In this document: one piece after another, positions 51,742 through 60,345 of the stretch
How positions within the stretch are numbered: position 1 is the stretch's first letter
Layout: every line of letters begins with the position of its first letter
Origin: Pedobacter polaris
Lineage (GTDB): Bacteria; Bacteroidota; Bacteroidia; Sphingobacteriales; Sphingobacteriaceae
Reading direction: 5' to 3'
Length of the DNA stretch: 64,000 bases
Assembly (NCBI RefSeq): GCF_005116505.1
Contig: NZ_SWBR01000006.1
Location: forward strand, 37,758-101,757
Notes under the pieces: model-generated
What the model saw: only the letters and a program-made list of their open reading frames with translations
The model's database searches: none
What the model was told of the DNA's origin: nothing
Translations under genes and position numbers: made by a program

Positions 51742-52479
51742 TTGCTAAATTGGTTAAAAAAGAAGAAAGAACCTGTATTTAACTTTTCATCTATCAGAAC
51801 GGATATGCATTCCCATATCCTGCCGGGTATAGATGATGGAGCTAAAAATTTAAGCGATTCTTTAATTTTGGCCAACCGTTTCCAAGAATTGGGTTATAAG
51901 AAATTAATCGCTACACCACATATCATGGCAGATTATTTTCGCAATACACCACAAAGCATAAATAAAGCATTGGACATTTTGAGAGAAGGATTATTGGAGA
52001 ATAATATTGATCTTGAGGTTAGTGCGGCTGCGGAATATTATCTCGACGAAACTTTTGAGAACAAAATCGAGAAAAAAGATGTGTTAACTTTTGGCGACAA
52101 AAAATATCTTTTATTCGAGCTTTCTTTTATTAATCAGCCTCATAATGTTTTTGATGTGATTGCTAAAATGCAAGATGCAGGTTACCAGCCAGTTTTAGCG
52201 CATCCAGAACGTTATCCTTATTACTATAGTGGCATAGAAAACTATCAACAGATAAGAGATACCGGTTGCCTTTTACAGTTAAACATAATCTCTTTAACTG
52301 GATATTATGGCAAGAGCTGTAAACAAGCGGCAGAAGAATTGGTAGATAATTATTGCATTGATTTAATAGGAAGTGACATGCATCACCCTCGTCATGCAGA
52401 TGCGCTTAAAGAAAGTTTGCATTTAGATAGAGTACAAAAGATTTTATCTGAACCCCAAATGCATAACTTATTATTATAA
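51742..52479 (+). CDS. CpsB/CapC-type tyrosine phosphatase (PHP domain), TTG start
   Basis: A 245-residue manganese-dependent PHP-family phosphatase. The motifs are RTDMHSHILPGIDDGA at the start, ATPHIMADYF, the AAAEYYLDE segment and LAHPERYPYY, with a late GSDMHHPRH. Such enzymes dephosphorylate the bacterial tyrosine kinase that controls polysaccharide export. A good ribosome-binding site (gggaggt at 51731-51737) lies 5 bases before a TTG at 51742; no ATG is near, so TTG is the start. No cognate tyrosine kinase gene is in the window. It is the last gene of the operon. Confidence 0.88.
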   Translation: MLNWLKKKKEPVFNFSSIRTDMHSHILPGIDDGAKNLSDSLILANRFQELGYKKLIATPHIMADYFRNTPQSINKALDILREGLLENNIDLEVSAAAEYYLDETFENKIEKKDVLTFGDKKYLLFELSFINQPHNVFDVIAKMQDAGYQPVLAHPERYPYYYSGIENYQQIRDTGCLLQLNIISLTGYYGKSCKQAAEELVDNYCIDLIGSDMHHPRHADALKESLHLDRVQKILSEPQMHNLLL

Positions 52480-52503
52480 GTTTCAATTTAATTGTAAACA
52501 GAA

Positions 52504-53733
52504 TTATTCGTAACGTAGTGCTTCAACCGGATCAAGTTTTGATGCTTTTTTAGCAGGATAGAAGCCTGAAACAATCCCTACGCCAACACACAATAGAAAA
52601 CCACCTATAATAAACTCCCAAGGCATTAAGAATGAACCACCCATAGAGAAAGAAATAAGATTTCCTATACCAATACCCAGCAAAATACCAAGGCTTCCAC
52701 CCATTAAGCAAATTACTACAGCCTCAATTAAAAACTGTTTCCTAATTACTGATGGATTTGCACCAATGGCTTTTCTAATTCCAATTTCCCTAGTACGTTC
52801 AGTAACAGAAACAAGCATTATGTTCATTAGCGCAATAGATGCTCCAATTAAAGTAATTACGCCAATTGCAATACCGCCCCAAACTACATATTTTAAATTT
52901 TCATCTAATGTTTGAGCAACAGAATCACTTTTGGTAATTTCAAAATTATTTGGTTGCTTTATCTTTACCTTTCTAATATTCCTAAAAGTAGAAGTTGCTT
53001 CGCCAATAACATTATCCATAATGTCTTTACTTGCAACATTTACAGTTATAGTATAAGATGGATTTGCATTTGAATTAATGATTTTAGCTTTATAAAGAGG
53101 TACATAAACAGCTCTGTCAGTATTTTGCCCCATTCCAGAACCTTTTTCAGCAAGTACACCAACTACCTTAAATTTATTATTTCCAACGTTAATAATTTTG
53201 TCTAATGGATCTTCCTTTTTAAATACAGTTTTCGCTATTTCACTGCCAACAATACATATATTATTTCCTGTTAAGGCTTCGGTATTTGTGAAATTTCTTC
53301 CTAATGAAAGGTCAAGCCCCTGTGAACCTAAACCATTTTCATCAATTCCCTGAATGTTTATATTTGGATTTGTTTTCTCTTGCTTATATTTAACAGTGGA
53401 ACCTCCACTTGCAAAGACACTTACCGATACTATAGCAGGAGCATTTAGCCTTTCTTTAAATTTGACAGCGTCCTCATAACGTATTGATTTGAAGGGTTTT
53501 GGTCGTTTTCCATTTCCAATTCTAATGCCACTTCCTCTATTTCTTATATTGAATGAATTTGCACCCATACTAGAAAAAGCTTCTGTCATACTTGTCTTTA
53601 TAGCATCGATTGTTGTTAAAATACCCACTAAAGCGGATAAGCCAATTGCAATAATTAAGGCTGTAAGAATAGTACGAAGACGATTGCTCTTAATAGATTG
53701 TAGTGCAAGTCTTACATTTTCTGTATACGTCAT
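52504..53733 (-). CDS. MacB/FtsX-type ABC transporter permease
   Basis: A 409-residue protein with the MacB architecture. The N-terminal transmembrane helix is preceded by LALQSIKSNRLRTILTALI, a large periplasmic MacB_PCD domain (about residues 50-250) follows, then three C-terminal helices (VVWGGIAIGVITLIGASIAL; ERTREIGIRKAIGANPSVI between helices). The final PAKKASKLDPVEALRYE is the family tail. No ATPase gene is adjacent, so the partner must lie elsewhere. It could export peptides or lipoproteins or serve in mechanotransmission. Confidence 0.9.
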   Translation of the reverse strand: MTYTENVRLALQSIKSNRLRTILTALIIAIGLSALVGILTTIDAIKTSMTEAFSSMGANSFNIRNRGSGIRIGNGKRPKPFKSIRYEDAVKFKERLNAPAIVSVSVFASGGSTVKYKQEKTNPNINIQGIDENGLGSQGLDLSLGRNFTNTEALTGNNICIVGSEIAKTVFKKEDPLDKIINVGNNKFKVVGVLAEKGSGMGQNTDRAVYVPLYKAKIINSNANPSYTITVNVASKDIMDNVIGEATSTFRNIRKVKIKQPNNFEITKSDSVAQTLDENLKYVVWGGIAIGVITLIGASIALMNIMLVSVTERTREIGIRKAIGANPSVIRKQFLIEAVVICLMGGSLGILLGIGIGNLISFSMGGSFLMPWEFIIGGFLLCVGVGIVSGFYPAKKASKLDPVEALRYE

Positions 53734-53760
53734 TTGATGGAAATAATATGCTAACGGGTA

Positions 53761-53796
53761 TAAAAATAAAAAGTCCCGCTGTTAAGACAACGAGAC
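53761..53796 (-). terminator. Terminator for the IscA-type gene
   Basis: On the minus strand GTCTCGTTGT pairs with ACAGCGGGAC (two G-U pairs) across a 4-base loop. TTTTTATTTTTA follows. It lies 28 bp after the stop of the 53824-54177 gene. Confidence 0.75.
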
Positions 53797-53823
53797 CAGT
53801 TAAAATGTTACAAACTAATATGC

Positions 53824-54177
53824 TTAAACAGAGAAACTTGTTCCGCAACCGCAAGAGCTAGCTGCATTAGGGTTGCTAAATGTAAAACCTCTCGAGTTTA
53901 AACCATCTTGCCAGTCAATCTGCATGCCTAATAAATACATTTGGTGTGCTTTGTGCATGAAAATTTTAATTCCGTCTATTGAAAATTCTTGGTCACCATC
54001 TTTTCTTTGATCAAAACCTAAAACGTAGCTCATACCAGAGCAACCACCACCTTCTACACCAACGCGTAAACCAAAATCTTCGGTAATCTCTTGTTGGTCT
54101 TTTAGTTTTAAAAGTTCTTTAACAGCGGTTTCGGTAAACGATACAGGGGCAAAAGCAGTTTCTACAGTGTTACTCAT
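53824..54177 (-). CDS. Iron-sulfur cluster assembly/A-type carrier (HesB/IscA/ErpA)
   Basis: A 117-residue A-type carrier protein. The three conserved cysteines are in EGGGCSGMSY (first) and in NPNAASSCGCGTSF (second and third) close to the C-terminus. LLKLKDQQEITEDFGLRVGVE and YVLGFDQRKDGD agree with the family. It carries or inserts Fe-S clusters. A -7 box TATATTTG on the minus strand lies about 21 bp upstream and a terminator downstream, so it is monocistronic. Paralogue type (IscA, SufA or ErpA) cannot be fixed by eye. Confidence 0.92.
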   Translation of the reverse strand: MSNTVETAFAPVSFTETAVKELLKLKDQQEITEDFGLRVGVEGGGCSGMSYVLGFDQRKDGDQEFSIDGIKIFMHKAHQMYLLGMQIDWQDGLNSRGFTFSNPNAASSCGCGTSFSV

Positions 54178-54197
54178 GTTATTTAAAATTAAGAATA

Positions 54198-54205
54198 CAA
54201 ATATA
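54198..54205 (-). promoter_or_regulatory. -7 box for the IscA-type gene
   Basis: The plus strand reads CAAATATA, that is TATATTTG on the minus strand, 20 bp before the start at 54177. Confidence 0.55.
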
Positions 54206-54264
54206 AATATTTATGTACATTTTTGTTCGTTACACTTATTAATATTACGATAGCTAAACATATA

Positions 54265-54795
54265 ATGAACATTACTAGTTTTTTAACAACGGCAGCAACA
54301 TTTGCATTAGGAGGAATTATTACGGTTGTAGTCGCCTATTTTCTAATTAGAAATGATATTCAAAATTATTTCAGGTTTAAGTCTTTAGAAGCAAATAAAG
54401 ATAGTCGCACATCCTTGTTCCCACTACGTTTGCAAGCGCATGAAAGACTAATAGTTTTTGTAGACCGTATAAACCCATCAAATTTACTAGTTCGTTTGCA
54501 TCAACAGGGTATCAGCCCTGCTGCTTTACAAGCATTGGTGTTAAATGAAATAAAATCAGAATATCAACATAACATTACACAACAGCTTTATGTAGATGCT
54601 GCTAGCTGGAATGTGGTACGTAAACTAAAAGATGATACCGTTGCAATGGTTAATAATGTGGTACAGGGATTGCCAGAAACTGCGACAGGAGTAGACTTAA
54701 GCAAAAAGGTTTTACAACATATGAGTACGGTTGAGGAAAATCCTTATGAGTTAACTATCAATTTACTTAAAAAAGAAGTACACTCTTTATTTTAA
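54265..54795 (+). CDS. Hypothetical membrane-anchored protein upstream of mutase
   Basis: A 176-residue protein from the ATG at 54265, which puts a single transmembrane helix (ATFALGGIITVVVAYFLI) near the N-terminus; an upstream in-frame ATG at 54223 is less likely. The rest is a cytoplasmic helical region beginning RNDIQNYFRFKS, with LRLQAHERLIVFVDRINPSN and NPYELTINLLKKEVHSLF. I do not know its function. It ends 5 bp before the methylmalonyl-CoA mutase-like gene, so they are probably co-transcribed. Confidence 0.75.
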   Translation: MNITSFLTTAATFALGGIITVVVAYFLIRNDIQNYFRFKSLEANKDSRTSLFPLRLQAHERLIVFVDRINPSNLLVRLHQQGISPAALQALVLNEIKSEYQHNITQQLYVDAASWNVVRKLKDDTVAMVNNVVQGLPETATGVDLSKKVLQHMSTVEENPYELTINLLKKEVHSLF

Positions 54796-54800
54796 TTGCT

Positions 54801-56345
54801 ATGAACAAAAAACATACAACAACATCAGGCATAGAAATAAAGGATATATATACTACTGCGAAACCGTTAACAGAAACTCCTGGGCAATTTCCTTTTACTA
54901 GGGGGATACAAAAAGACATGTATCGTGGTCGTTTATGGACGATGAGGCAATATGCTGGTTTTTCAACTGCTGAAGAATCTAATAAGCGTTATCATTACTT
55001 ATTAGCACAAGGTACAATGGGTTTATCCGTCGCCTTTGATTTACCTACACAAATAGGTTATGATTCTGATCATGAAATGTCTGAAGGGGAAGTAGGAAAA
55101 GTTGGTGTAGCTATCGATTCATTAAAGGATATTGAGATTTTATTTGATGGCATTGAGCTAAAAAAGATTACTACTTCAATGACTATCAATTCAACAGCAT
55201 CCATTTTATTAGCAATGTATATTGCATTAGCAAAAAAACAAGGTGCAGATTTGAAGGAGATCTCGGGGACTATACAAAATGATATCTTAAAAGAATATGC
55301 TGCTCGTGGAACTTATATCTATCCTCCAAAACCTTCGATGCGCATTATAACCGATATTTTTGAATATTGCATTAAAGAAGTTCCTAAGTGGAATACCATT
55401 TCCATATCTGGATATCATATTAGAGAAGCAGGTTCTACTGCTGTGCAAGAGCTTGCTTTTACTTTAGCAAATGGAAAAGCATATTTAAATGCCGCTTTAG
55501 AAAAAGGGTTAGATATTAATGTTTTTGCAAAACGATTATCTTTCTTTTTTAACTGTCATAACAACTTTTTCGAGGAGATTGCAAAGTTTAGGGCAGCCAG
55601 AAGAATGTGGGCGCACATTACAAAGTCATTAGGCGCAACTGACGAGAAAGCTCAGATGCTTCGTTTTCATACGCAAACTGGGGGTTCTACGCTTACTGCA
55701 CAACAACCATTAAACAATGTAATTAGGGTAACAAATCAAGCTATGGCTGCGGTTTTAGGCGGTACCCAATCCCTACACACTAATGGATATGATGAAGCCT
55801 TGTCGCTACCAACAGAAGCAGCGGCTAAAATCGCTCTACGTACTCAACAGGTAATTGCGTTTGAAAGTGGGGTGACAGATACGGTTGATCCATTAGCTGG
55901 CTCTTACTTTATAGAGACTTTAACAGAAGAAATTGAAGCAGCAGCACAAACATATATTGATAGAATAGATGCCATGGGCGGATCGGTAAATGCAATAGAA
56001 AATGGATATATCCAACAAGAGATTGCAAATGCTTCATACCAATACCAAAAGGAGGTAGAATCAGCAGAGCGAATTATAGTAGGGGTAAACAAATTTAACC
56101 AAGAAGTAGAAGGAATTAATGATGTTTTAAACATTGATGAGTCGATAAGAACAATCCAAATTGAGAAATTAAATAAGCTAAAATTAGAAAGGAATAATCA
56201 AGCGGTTGATTTAGCGCTAAAAAATTTAACTAATGCAGCAAAATCTGACCAAAATTTAATGCCATTTATATTGCTTGCAGTCGAAGAATATGCTACCTTA
56301 GGTGAAATAGCAGATTGTTTAAGAAATGTCTTCGGCGAATATTAA
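54801..56345 (+). CDS. Methylmalonyl-CoA mutase family catalytic chain without B12 domain
   Basis: A 514-residue mutase TIM barrel. RLWTMRQYAGFSTAEESN contains the Tyr-bearing segment of methylmalonyl-CoA mutases, and AFDLPTQIGYDSDHEM plus VGVAIDSLKDIEILFDGI match closely. RFHTQTGGSTLTAQQPLNN and AFESGVTDTVDPLAGS are typical. The C-terminal cobalamin-binding domain (DxHxxG) is absent, so it must pair with a small B12-binding subunit, which is not in this window. Reaction (methylmalonyl-, isobutyryl- or other acyl-CoA) is not certain, though the Tyr favours methylmalonyl-CoA. It is followed by dnaA. Confidence 0.88.
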   Translation: MNKKHTTTSGIEIKDIYTTAKPLTETPGQFPFTRGIQKDMYRGRLWTMRQYAGFSTAEESNKRYHYLLAQGTMGLSVAFDLPTQIGYDSDHEMSEGEVGKVGVAIDSLKDIEILFDGIELKKITTSMTINSTASILLAMYIALAKKQGADLKEISGTIQNDILKEYAARGTYIYPPKPSMRIITDIFEYCIKEVPKWNTISISGYHIREAGSTAVQELAFTLANGKAYLNAALEKGLDINVFAKRLSFFFNCHNNFFEEIAKFRAARRMWAHITKSLGATDEKAQMLRFHTQTGGSTLTAQQPLNNVIRVTNQAMAAVLGGTQSLHTNGYDEALSLPTEAAAKIALRTQQVIAFESGVTDTVDPLAGSYFIETLTEEIEAAAQTYIDRIDAMGGSVNAIENGYIQQEIANASYQYQKEVESAERIIVGVNKFNQEVEGINDVLNIDESIRTIQIEKLNKLKLERNNQAVDLALKNLTNAAKSDQNLMPFILLAVEEYATLGEIADCLRNVFGEY

Positions 56346-56363
56346 ACTGAGGTTAAAAAATAG

Positions 56364-56456
56364 TTATCCACACAAAAAATTTAGGTTAAGTATGATATGC
56401 TACTGCATTTGAAGTACTTACAAATTATTTGAAATTTTTGTTCATTATGTTGATAA
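56364..56456. promoter_or_regulatory. DnaA boxes upstream of dnaA
   Basis: TTATCCACA, a perfect DnaA box, lies at 56364-56372. A one-mismatch inverted box (TGTTGATAA, reading TTATCAACA on the minus strand) lies at 56448-56456. Both are in the 193-bp gap before dnaA, which is AT-rich and gene-free. Confidence 0.65.
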
Positions 56457-56538
56457 TTTTTTGAATATTCGAAGACTCAAAAGGGCATATCCGTAATGTC
56501 CTTATTAGAACTGAAAACCAACAAATTAAAGATTAACA

Positions 56539-57969
56539 ATGGAAAAAACTTGTACCGAAGTATGGAAGAACTGTCTTCAAATAATTAAGGATAACATTCC
56601 GAACCAGAGTTTCAAAACTTGGTTCGAACCGATATCTGCACTTAAATTAGAAGGCAAAGTTTTAACCATCCAGGTGCCTAGTTTATTTTTTTACGAATGG
56701 CTAGAAGAACACTATGTTGGTCTACTTCGTAAAACAGTAAAGAAGCAATTGGGAGACGAAGGAAGATTAGAGTATAACATCGTGGTTGACAAGTCGTCAA
56801 ACAGTGGCTCTCCTTACACTACAAATATGCCCTCAAACGGAAATGGGGCAGAAGCAAAAATGCAATCAATGCCAATTCCTGTATCAATAAATAAGGACAT
56901 TAAAAATCCGTTTATTATACCTGGTTTAAAAAAGTTGAATGTTGATCCACAATTAAATCCTAATTATACTTTCGAAAATTATATAGAAGGAGATTGCAAT
57001 CGTTTAGCTCGCTCTGCAGGTTATGCAGTTGCAGCAAAACCAGGTGGTACATCATTTAATCCTTTAATGATTTATGGTGGTGTAGGATTAGGTAAAACAC
57101 ACTTGGCTCAAGCAATTGGGAATGAGATAAAACGTAGCATGCCAGATAAATTGGTAATCTATGTTTCTTGTGAGAAATTTTGCCAGCAGTTTGTAGATTC
57201 ATTAAAGAATAACACTATTAACGATTTTGTTAATTTTTACCAGGCAATGGATGTAATCATCATGGATGATGTACACAATTTTGCAGGTAAAGAGAAAACA
57301 CAAGATATTTTCTTCCATATCTTTAACCATTTACATCAATCTGGCAAACAGGTGATTTTAACATCTGATAAAGCACCAAAGGATTTAGCTGGTTTAGAAG
57401 AAAGATTATTGAGCCGTTTTAAATGGGGATTATCTGCAGATTTACAAGTTCCTGATTTGGAAGTTCGTATAGCTATCCTTAAAAAGAAAATGTATGCAGA
57501 TGGTATTGAATTGCCAAGCGATGTAGTAGAATATGTAGCCCACAATATTGACAACAATGTACGTGAGCTAGAAGGGGCAATGGTTTCGTTATTAGCTCAG
57601 TCTACGCTAAATAAAAAAGATATCGATTTGGCCCTAGCTAAACAGATGTTGAAGAATTTCATCAAAAACACATCGAAAGAAATTTCGATGGAATACATCC
57701 AAAAACTAGTTTGTGAGTATTTCGAAGTACCAGTTGATATGGTTAAATCACAAACACGTAAGCGTGAAATTGTACAGGCTCGCCAAATCTCTATGTATTT
57801 GTCTAAAAGCCATACCAAATCATCATTAAAAACAATTGGAGCATTTTTTGGTGGTAGAGATCACTCAACAGTAATCTATGCTTGCCAAACGGTTGAAGAT
57901 TTAATAGAAACAGATAAAAAGTTCAAAGCCTACGTTAATGATATTCAGAAAAAACTGAAAATGAGTTAA
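56539..57969 (+). CDS. dnaA: Chromosomal replication initiator protein DnaA
   Basis: A 476-residue DnaA. The N-terminal domain I has ENTCTEVWKNCLQII-like start (MEKTCTEVWKNCLQII) and FKTWFEPI. A linker of about 75 residues follows. The AAA+ module shows Walker A GGVGLGKTHLAQAIGNE near residue 178 and Walker B VIIMDDVHNF. Domain IV carries the signature GGRDHSTVIYACQTVE. It binds DnaA boxes and unwinds the origin. Two boxes lie in its own upstream region. Neighbours are a mutase and a NUDIX gene; dnaN is not adjacent. Confidence 0.96.
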   Translation: MEKTCTEVWKNCLQIIKDNIPNQSFKTWFEPISALKLEGKVLTIQVPSLFFYEWLEEHYVGLLRKTVKKQLGDEGRLEYNIVVDKSSNSGSPYTTNMPSNGNGAEAKMQSMPIPVSINKDIKNPFIIPGLKKLNVDPQLNPNYTFENYIEGDCNRLARSAGYAVAAKPGGTSFNPLMIYGGVGLGKTHLAQAIGNEIKRSMPDKLVIYVSCEKFCQQFVDSLKNNTINDFVNFYQAMDVIIMDDVHNFAGKEKTQDIFFHIFNHLHQSGKQVILTSDKAPKDLAGLEERLLSRFKWGLSADLQVPDLEVRIAILKKKMYADGIELPSDVVEYVAHNIDNNVRELEGAMVSLLAQSTLNKKDIDLALAKQMLKNFIKNTSKEISMEYIQKLVCEYFEVPVDMVKSQTRKREIVQARQISMYLSKSHTKSSLKTIGAFFGGRDHSTVIYACQTVEDLIETDKKFKAYVNDIQKKLKMS

Positions 57970-58017
57970 AATAAATCTATTACATCATTGCCGTGATTTT
58001 AGTCAGCGTTATAAAAA

Positions 58018-58049
58018 AAAGCCCATTTTGATTATTCAAAATGGGCTTT
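58018..58049. terminator. Terminator between dnaA and NUDIX gene
   Basis: aaagcccattttg pairs perfectly (13 bp) with caaaatgggcttt across a 6-base loop. The minus-strand product ends in a long T-run, so it is strongest for the NUDIX gene; for dnaA the T-run is shorter. Confidence 0.85.
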
Positions 58050-58067
58050 ACAATTTCTAAGGGTTTG

Positions 58068-58607
58068 CTACAAATGCATTAATCCATAATATAAGCCAGC
58101 AACATGCAGCGCTTGCTCTATTTTATTTTCCTTCAACATTTGTTTAACTTCTTCAATAGTATATTCTTCAACATTTAAAATTTCATGCTCATCTAAATGT
58201 TGTTCATGAGTTTTAACTCCCCCTTTTAATAAATAAGTAAATGTTTTATTGGTTGATGTGGCAGGGTTAGGATACAATGTAGCAACCAATTCACAGCTAT
58301 CAAAACTATATCCAGTCTCTTCTTGTAATTCTCTTATAATAGCTGTTTCTGAATCTTCGCCATCATCAATTACACCACCAGGAATTTCAAGTGAAATGAT
58401 ATCTGCAGCAAAACGATATTGCCTAACCATAATAATTTTATTTTCTTTCGTTAAAGCAACTGCATTAACCCAATTGGGATATTCAAGTACATAATAGTCG
58501 TCTTTAATTGATCCATTTTGCAACTTACATGTATCTACCCTTAATGTTGCCCATCGTTCTTTAACTAAATATTTAGAGGCAATTTTTTGCCATTTCAAAA
58601 TTTCCAT
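58068..58607 (-). CDS. NUDIX hydrolase (ADP-ribose pyrophosphatase-like)
   Basis: A 179-residue NUDIX enzyme. The Nudix box lies at about residues 77-99: GGVIDDGEDSETAIIRELQEETGYS, given here split as GGVIDDGEDSE and AIIRELQEETGY. The N-terminal half (YVLEYPNWVNAVALTKENKI, MVRQYRFAAD) resembles ADP-ribose pyrophosphatases. It cleaves a nucleoside diphosphate linked to another moiety, with Mg2+. Substrate not certain. It is followed by a terminator and preceded by the 128-residue gene, 5 bp away. Confidence 0.92.
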   Translation of the reverse strand: MEILKWQKIASKYLVKERWATLRVDTCKLQNGSIKDDYYVLEYPNWVNAVALTKENKIIMVRQYRFAADIISLEIPGGVIDDGEDSETAIIRELQEETGYSFDSCELVATLYPNPATSTNKTFTYLLKGGVKTHEQHLDEHEILNVEEYTIEEVKQMLKENKIEQALHVAGLYYGLMHL

Positions 58608-58612
58608 ATTGA

Positions 58613-58999
58613 TTATAAGTACTGCTGAATTATTTTTTGACGATGCAAATTTGTAAGATGGACTATTTTATGTCTATTAGATAATTCTTCGTAGATCAAG
58701 TTAAGCTTAGGTGCAATAATCTCATTTCTGCTTTCATTACCCCCTAGTTCGTAATATAGAAACTCACTCAATGAATCTAGTTTTTCTGGGGGAAGGTTGC
58801 TTGCTTGTAACCAGTTTTCAAAAAAAGATAAATCAGCATTTTGGATTATTTCATTAGAAAGCCCAAAACTATTCAGCATTGTTTCTTCAAAGAGCTTTTC
58901 GGCTTCCTCAAGTTTCAACTCAACTTTTAAACCCATAATTCTGGCTAATACTTGAGCTAGTTTTTCAATTTCTGAAGTGATAAGATCTTTTCTATACAT
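58613..58999 (-). CDS. Hypothetical helical protein (DUF6483-like?)
   Basis: A 128-residue protein without signal or membrane segments. The opening MYRKDLITSEIEKLAQVL and the helical repeats following it loosely resemble DUF6483-type proteins, but I cannot confirm this. LEEAEKLFEETMLNSFGL and the closing IYEELSNRHKIVH suggest an all-alpha fold. It ends 5 bp before the NUDIX gene on the same strand and lies 38 bp downstream of the TPM gene. Function unknown. Confidence 0.65.
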   Translation of the reverse strand: MYRKDLITSEIEKLAQVLARIMGLKVELKLEEAEKLFEETMLNSFGLSNEIIQNADLSFFENWLQASNLPPEKLDSLSEFLYYELGGNESRNEIIAPKLNLIYEELSNRHKIVHLTNLHRQKIIQQYL

Positions 59000-59037
59000 T
59001 TTTCAATATTTAGCCATAAGCAATTGGGTCAATCGTA

Positions 59038-59820
59038 TTACCAACTTCCACTACTACCTCCACCGCCAAAGCTTCCACCGCCAAAACCTCCAAATCCACC
59101 GCCGCCACTGCTTCCGCCACCAAAACCACCTCCAAATCCGCTACCACCAGAACCTCTTCCACCTCCACCTAAAAGCATGCTCCAGAAAAGAGCGTCTGCA
59201 ACACCTCTTCCGCCAATTACTTGGCTTCCACCACCTCCACCACCTCTTCTTAAAATGGCAATTATAATAATTACAATAATAATCACAATAATGCCTGCAG
59301 TGCCTTTTCCGCTTTTCGACTTCGCTTTTGGGTTGTCGTTTTTATATTCCCCTTTAATTAAAGATATAATTGAATTTGTTCCAACATTAATCCCGTTGAA
59401 ATAATCGTTTTCCTTAAAAAATGGTTTAATGTCGTTTTCTATTATTCTTTTGGTATATAAATCTGGTAAAGCACCTTCTAAACCATAACCAGTTTGGATA
59501 GACATCTTTCTATCGCCCATGGCAATAAGTAAAATAACCCCATTGTTTTTAGTCTTTCCACCAATTCCCCATGCTCTTCCAAGCTCTTGCGCATATTCAT
59601 TGATGTCGTAATCACCAACAGACTTCATAATTATTACAGCAATTTGATTCGATGTAGAATCGTCGAAAGCAACTAGTTTTTGCTCTAATTGTTGTTTTTG
59701 ATCTGCACTTAAAGTATTTGTATAATCATTTACCAAAGTGCTAGGCTTCGCTGGGAATTTTTGTGCGAAACCTATATAAGAGCTTAGCGTTAATATAAAT
59801 AAGATGATTGCTTTTTTCAT
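59038..59820 (-). CDS. TPM-domain protein with Gly-rich tail (YgcG family)
   Basis: A 260-residue protein with a signal peptide (ILFILTLSSYIGFAQ). The TPM domain follows (STLVNDYTNTLSADQKQQLE, GRAWGIGGKTKNNGVILLIA, RKMSIQTGYGLEGALPD, residues of about 28-150). One transmembrane helix (GIIVIIIVIIIIAIL) precedes a tail of nearly pure Gly/Ser. It overlaps the upstream 148-residue TPM gene by one base, and LemA is encoded just before that, a common Bacteroidota trio. TPM proteins are linked to photosystem repair in plants and membrane maintenance in bacteria. The exact function is unknown here. Confidence 0.88.
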   Translation of the reverse strand: MKKAIILFILTLSSYIGFAQKFPAKPSTLVNDYTNTLSADQKQQLEQKLVAFDDSTSNQIAVIIMKSVGDYDINEYAQELGRAWGIGGKTKNNGVILLIAMGDRKMSIQTGYGLEGALPDLYTKRIIENDIKPFFKENDYFNGINVGTNSIISLIKGEYKNDNPKAKSKSGKGTAGIIVIIIVIIIIAILRRGGGGGGSQVIGGRGVADALFWSMLLGGGGRGSGGSGFGGGFGGGSSGGGGFGGFGGGSFGGGGSSGSW

Positions 59821-60266
59821 TATTTATTAGTTTCATCTTGGTTCATAAATATAATGTCGTTTGGTAATTCATTAACATCCCCGTTCTGATAAGGAAAAAA
59901 TAACGCCAACTTTTCACCGGCTAAAGCAACTCCCGCTACAATTCCTTCTGCCAAATTGCCCGACAAAAAATGTGCTTTCATAGCAATTTGTGTAGTTTCC
60001 CAAAAATCTTCTGGTACAACTTTATCAATTCCACGGTCGCCAATAATTGCAAATTTATGATCTTCATGAGCTAAATAAATAAGTACACCATTATGTTGTG
60101 ATGTTTTATCCATTCCTAAATCTGAAAAATATTGGGTAGCCCTTTCAAATGCACTACCATAACAATGTTTATCTATTGCAATTCTAATCTCCCCAGAAGT
60201 TGCTTTTTCAGCCTCTGCAATTGCATTGGCAATTAATTCTTGTTCTTGTGTTGTGAATAAAGACAT
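59820..60266 (-). CDS. TPM-domain protein, soluble (DUF477-type)
   Basis: A 148-residue single TPM domain with no signal peptide or membrane helix. It starts MSLFTTQEQELIANAIAEAE and has SGEIRIAIDKHC, LGMDKTSQHNGVLIYLAHED and FAIIGDRGIDKVVPEDFW, all conserved in the family. It lies between LemA and the YgcG-like gene and overlaps the latter by one base, so the trio is one operon. Because it lacks the transmembrane segment of its partner, it probably works on the cytoplasmic face. Its function is unknown. Confidence 0.87.
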   Translation of the reverse strand: MSLFTTQEQELIANAIAEAEKATSGEIRIAIDKHCYGSAFERATQYFSDLGMDKTSQHNGVLIYLAHEDHKFAIIGDRGIDKVVPEDFWETTQIAMKAHFLSGNLAEGIVAGVALAGEKLALFFPYQNGDVNELPNDIIFMNQDETNK

Positions 60267-60345
60267 GCTTTTTGTTTTATAAAAAATAAAGGGTAATGTA
60301 TGTTTACATCATAAACACGCATTACCCTAAAATGTTAGTCTATAA

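Noticed and set aside
59024..59404. Proline-rich plus-strand frame
   Set aside because: It is the antisense shadow of the Gly-rich tail of the TPM/YgcG-like protein (Gly codons reversed give Pro); no start signals.
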